This document shows positions 1-5,516 of a stretch of 5,516 nucleotides of DNA, piece after piece. This DNA is from Sedimenticola sp. Lineage in GTDB: Bacteria; Pseudomonadota; Gammaproteobacteria; Chromatiales; Chromatiaceae. The stretch spans positions 1 through 5,516 of the forward strand of contig JAPHUG010000453.1 of the NCBI GenBank assembly GCA_026197195.1, in the 5' to 3' direction. The translations under genes were made by a program, and so were the position numbers. The notes under the pieces were generated by a model. The model was given only the letters and a program-made list of their open reading frames with translations. It searched no databases and was not told the DNA's origin. The stretch's first letter is position 1. Every line of letters starts with the position of its first letter.

Positions 1-2
1 GC

Positions 3-11
3 GGGAGAGAG
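3..11 (+). promoter_or_regulatory. Ribosome-binding site of pilJ
   Basis: The purine run GGGAGAGAG lies just upstream of the ATG at 17. Its GGGAG core (3-7) leaves 9 bases to the start codon, an acceptable Shine-Dalgarno spacing. It supports the ATG at 17 as the pilJ start, because the next in-frame ATG lies far inside the periplasmic domain and would remove TM1. Too little upstream sequence is present to see a promoter. Confidence 0.6.
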
Positions 12-16
12 ACTAG

Positions 17-2071
17 ATGAATACCAGGGCTACCAAACGAACAGGTGGTGGAGCTGCCTCAAACAAGCTTGTAGTTGTTTTATCAATCGGGCTGCTCGTA
101 ACACTGTTGGCTACACTTTTGGCGTTTGCCAATGTGGCGAAGTGGGCGGCAAACGATGAGGCTTATATCGTACGCTCAGAGGAACAGCGTGTGGTCTCGC
201 AGGAGATTGCAAAAAGTGCCCTCTCGGCAGCAGCGGGTAATCAGGCTGCTTTCCCCCAGTTGCGTGATTCGAGAGATAAGTTTGAACGGATCATGGCAGA
301 ACTCAAACAGGGTGATCCCTCGATCAATCTGCCTGCCTCTCCTGAACCGGTGCATGCACAGCTACGCGAGGTTGAAAATGCCTGGCTGGAGTTGCGCCAG
401 AATGCGGATGACATTCTCTCCAATATGGATGCCATTCTTTCAGTGCAGGAGTTTATTAGCGTTATTACCGAATTTATGCCTCAGCTCCAGGAGTTGTCTG
501 AGCAGGTTGTAAACGACTTGGTAGCTAATAATGCAGACCCCGCTCAGATATCCATTGCCTCACGTCAGCTTATGCTGTCGGAGCGAATTGATAAGAACGT
601 AAACAAGGTGCTTGATGGTGGTCAGGCCACGGCCGCAGCTATTGATCAATTCAGTCGAGACTCTGATCGTTTGGGACGTGTACTTGATGGCATGCTTGAG
701 GGTAGTCAGTCATTGGGTATCGAGAAAATCACCAATCCCGATGCAGTACAGAAACTGCGTGAAGCAGCCATGCTCTTTAGCTCCATCAATGACCATGCTG
801 AAGAGATCATTGAGACAGTTCCCGCTGTTTTGCCAGCACTGGAAGCGGCTGGCCAGGTCACAACAGTATCTGACCGGGTGAATGATGCGGCAGAAAAACT
901 GGTAGCGGTCTATGGCGATAATCCAGGACTTGTCAGTGTTATGGGGATCAAGGCCGGTCCGGCGCTGATTGCCATATTAGGTGGTGCGTCGATTGCCTTG
1001 TTGGTTGCCCTTGGTTATATCCTGCTGCTGACAGCCCGCCAGCGTGAGGTAGAGAGTAGTCAGCTGAACGAGAGAAACCAACAGGCTATTCTCCGACTGC
1101 TCGATGAGATGGGTGATTTGGCTGATGGTGACTTGACCGTGACCGCCACGGTAACGGAAGACGTTACGGGTGCCATTGCTGACTCTATCAACTACGCTAT
1201 TGAGGCTTTGCGTAGTCTGGTAACCACCATTAACGAGATTTCAGAACAAGTATCTTCATCTGCCCAGGAGAGTCGTGCAACGGCGATGCATCTGGCAGAA
1301 GCGAGTGAGCATCAGGCAGATCAGATCTCTTCCGCCACAACCTCTATTAATAGCATGGCCTCAACCATTAGTCAGATGTCCACAGATGCAAACGACTCGG
1401 CTTCGGTTGCCCAGCACTCGGTTGAAATTGCAACCAAGGGTAATGAAACGGTACGTCGAACCATTAATGGTATGGACACGATCCGTGAGCAGATTCAGGA
1501 AACATCAAAGCGTATTAAACGACTGGGTGAAAGCTCGCAGGAGATTGGTGATATCGTTGAGCTGATTGATGATATTGCTGATCAGACGAACATCCTGGCG
1601 TTGAATGCGGCTATGCAGGCGGCCATGGCCGGTGAAGCGGGCCGCGGTTTCGCGGTGGTTGCGGATGAGGTACAGCGACTCGCTGAGCGTTCTGGTAATG
1701 CAACGAAGCAGATTGAGGCGCTGGTTAAAACCATTCAAGCTGATACCAATGAAGCGGTATCTTCAATGGAAGCGACCACGACAGAGGTGGTTGCCGGTGC
1801 GCAACTCGCAGAGGATGCGGGTGAGGCGCTGAAAGAGATTGAAAGTGTATCCAACCAGATTGCCGAGCGTATTCAGCGTGTAGCGGATACGGCGCAGACA
1901 CAGTCAGAAGAGGCCTCCAGGGTGAATGACACGATGAGTGTTATCCAGGAGATTACCACTCAGACATCGGATGGTACCAACCAGACCGCTGCATCGATTG
2001 GGGCTCTGGCTGATATGGCAGACGAGCTGCAGCGTTCAGTAGCTGGCTTCCGTCTTCCCGAATACAACTAA
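17..2071 (+). CDS. pilJ: PilJ, type IV pilus (twitching motility) methyl-accepting chemoreceptor
   Basis: This is the inner-membrane receptor of the Pil-Chp system. By family knowledge it senses a periplasmic or pilus-linked signal and controls the ChpA kinase through CheW-like adaptors. The 684 residues are close to the roughly 680 of Pseudomonas PilJ. A short basic N-tail precedes TM1 (about 18-40). The periplasmic region (about 41-315) is mostly helical and carries two PilJ-type segments: one begins near residue 59 ([11 protein letters not shown]) and the other holds [18 protein letters not shown] from residue 182. TM2 spans about 316-338. It is followed by a HAMP region (about 340-410) with the PilJ-typical [16 protein letters not shown]. 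The MCP signalling domain follows, with its hairpin tip at about 521-560 ([12 protein letters not shown], then [18 protein letters not shown]). The C-terminus [11 protein letters not shown] matches the PilJ ending, and there is no CheR/CheB-tethering pentapeptide. The frame is intact. chpA follows after 170 bases, so the two are probably co-transcribed. Confidence 0.95.
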   Translation: MNTRATKRTGGGAASNKLVVVLSIGLLVTLLATLLAFANVAKWAANDEAYIVRSEEQRVVSQEIAKSALSAAAGNQAAFPQLRDSRDKFERIMAELKQGDPSINLPASPEPVHAQLREVENAWLELRQNADDILSNMDAILSVQEFISVITEFMPQLQELSEQVVNDLVANNADPAQISIASRQLMLSERIDKNVNKVLDGGQATAAAIDQFSRDSDRLGRVLDGMLEGSQSLGIEKITNPDAVQKLREAAMLFSSINDHAEEIIETVPAVLPALEAAGQVTTVSDRVNDAAEKLVAVYGDNPGLVSVMGIKAGPALIAILGGASIALLVALGYILLLTARQREVESSQLNERNQQAILRLLDEMGDLADGDLTVTATVTEDVTGAIADSINYAIEALRSLVTTINEISEQVSSSAQESRATAMHLAEASEHQADQISSATTSINSMASTISQMSTDANDSASVAQHSVEIATKGNETVRRTINGMDTIREQIQETSKRIKRLGESSQEIGDIVELIDDIADQTNILALNAAMQAAMAGEAGRGFAVVADEVQRLAERSGNATKQIEALVKTIQADTNEAVSSMEATTTEVVAGAQLAEDAGEALKEIESVSNQIAERIQRVADTAQTQSEEASRVNDTMSVIQEITTQTSDGTNQTAASIGALADMADELQRSVAGFRLPEYN

Positions 2072-2241
2072 TGGATTGTGACCAGTAATGAAAGGATGCC
2101 CAGAAACTGCCAGCGACAGATGCCAGATGTTAACGCTCTCTTTAACAATGAAGCGTGACTTTGGAACGGATCATTTTTTGTTAGTTGGCTATCAGATGTC
2201 TGGGATCGTCGATCAACCACTGGCGTATATTAAGGCTTAGT
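2072..2241 (+). other. pilJ-chpA intergenic spacer with an unproven 50-codon ORF
   Basis: This 170-base spacer separates the pilJ stop from the chpA start. I see no GC-rich hairpin followed by a T-run, so no terminator; the short T-run at 2174-2179 lacks a preceding stem. I see no convincing sigma-70 or sigma-54 promoter, which fits read-through from pilJ into chpA. One forward frame, 2088-2240, is open from an ATG for 50 codons (MKGCPETASD... ending LAYIKA). Its TAG stop sits one base before the chpA ATG, a geometry that would allow translational coupling. No good Shine-Dalgarno precedes 2088, and I recognise no family. By a uniform-codon estimate, an open run of this length occurs by chance in a given frame about 8% of the time, so it may not be a gene. 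Confidence 0.5.
2231..2235 (+). promoter_or_regulatory. Ribosome-binding site of chpA
   Basis: TAAGG ends six bases before the ATG at 2242, a normal Shine-Dalgarno spacing. It favours that ATG over the in-frame TTG at 2185. The frame is closed upstream by the TAG at 2182-2184. The residues encoded from 2242 also begin as ChpA family proteins do, with an ALKWIKAELD-like helix soon after the start. Confidence 0.6.

Positions 2242-5516
<3,275 letters not shown>

Noticed and set aside
1..20. Possible 3' end of an upstream gene (a pilI-like CheW gene would be expected), ending at TAG 14-16 or at TGA 18-20 overlapping the pilJ ATG.
   Set aside because: Only four or five codons would be visible and two frames are equally possible. 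Nothing in the residues identifies a product.
2128..2147. Inverted repeat TGTTAA-8-TTAACA in the pilJ-chpA spacer.
   Set aside because: It has only six AT-rich base pairs, no T-run after it and no flanking promoter, so it is neither a credible terminator nor a supported operator. It could easily be chance.
2178..2206. Possible sigma-70 promoter with TTGTTA and TGGGAT at 17-base spacing.
   Set aside because: The -10 element matches only three of six consensus bases, and nothing else supports a separate promoter for chpA.

Overview
The window shows two neighbouring plus-strand genes of a type IV pilus chemosensory (Pil-Chp) cluster. The first is a complete pilJ (17-2071), which encodes the membrane chemoreceptor. 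The second is the 5' part of chpA (2242 to the window end, still open), which encodes the giant multi-phosphotransfer CheA-type histidine kinase. The family assignment and the mid-range base composition point to a gammaproteobacterium with twitching motility or surface sensing. The genus cannot be fixed from this sequence; a free-living or symbiotic sulfur-oxidising lineage is only a guess.

Layout. Bases 1-16 hold the purine-rich ribosome-binding region of pilJ and perhaps the last bases of an upstream gene. Bases 17-2071 encode a 684-residue PilJ: TM1, a periplasmic region of about 275 residues with PilJ-type repeats, TM2, a HAMP region and a cytoplasmic MCP signalling hairpin. Bases 2072-2241 are a 170-base spacer with no convincing promoter or terminator. 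It does contain a 50-codon open frame that stops one base before the chpA start. From 2242 to 5516 there is one uninterrupted frame of 1091 complete codons that matches the N-terminal architecture of ChpA. Three phosphotransfer-like modules that are degenerate or atypical come first. Two canonical Hpt domains follow (phospho-acceptors His668 and His865), separated by acidic Ala/Glu/Pro-rich linkers. The kinase catalytic domain, CheW-like domain and receiver expected for ChpA are not in the window.

How the genes work together. By analogy with Pseudomonas Pil-Chp, PilJ senses a periplasmic or pilus-derived signal and controls ChpA autokinase activity through CheW-like adaptors. ChpA then passes phosphate to PilG/PilH-type response regulators that bias pilus extension and retraction, and in some species cAMP production.

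The features most worth a second look are: the absence of a pilK-type methyltransferase gene between pilJ and chpA; a very acidic linker with no Lys, Arg or His over 147 residues; and a perfect (GAGCCA)n hexamer repeat encoding Glu-Pro that runs off the window end, probably an unresolved slippage-prone tract. I found no evidence of a wholly new system, mobile element, RNA gene or CRISPR array.
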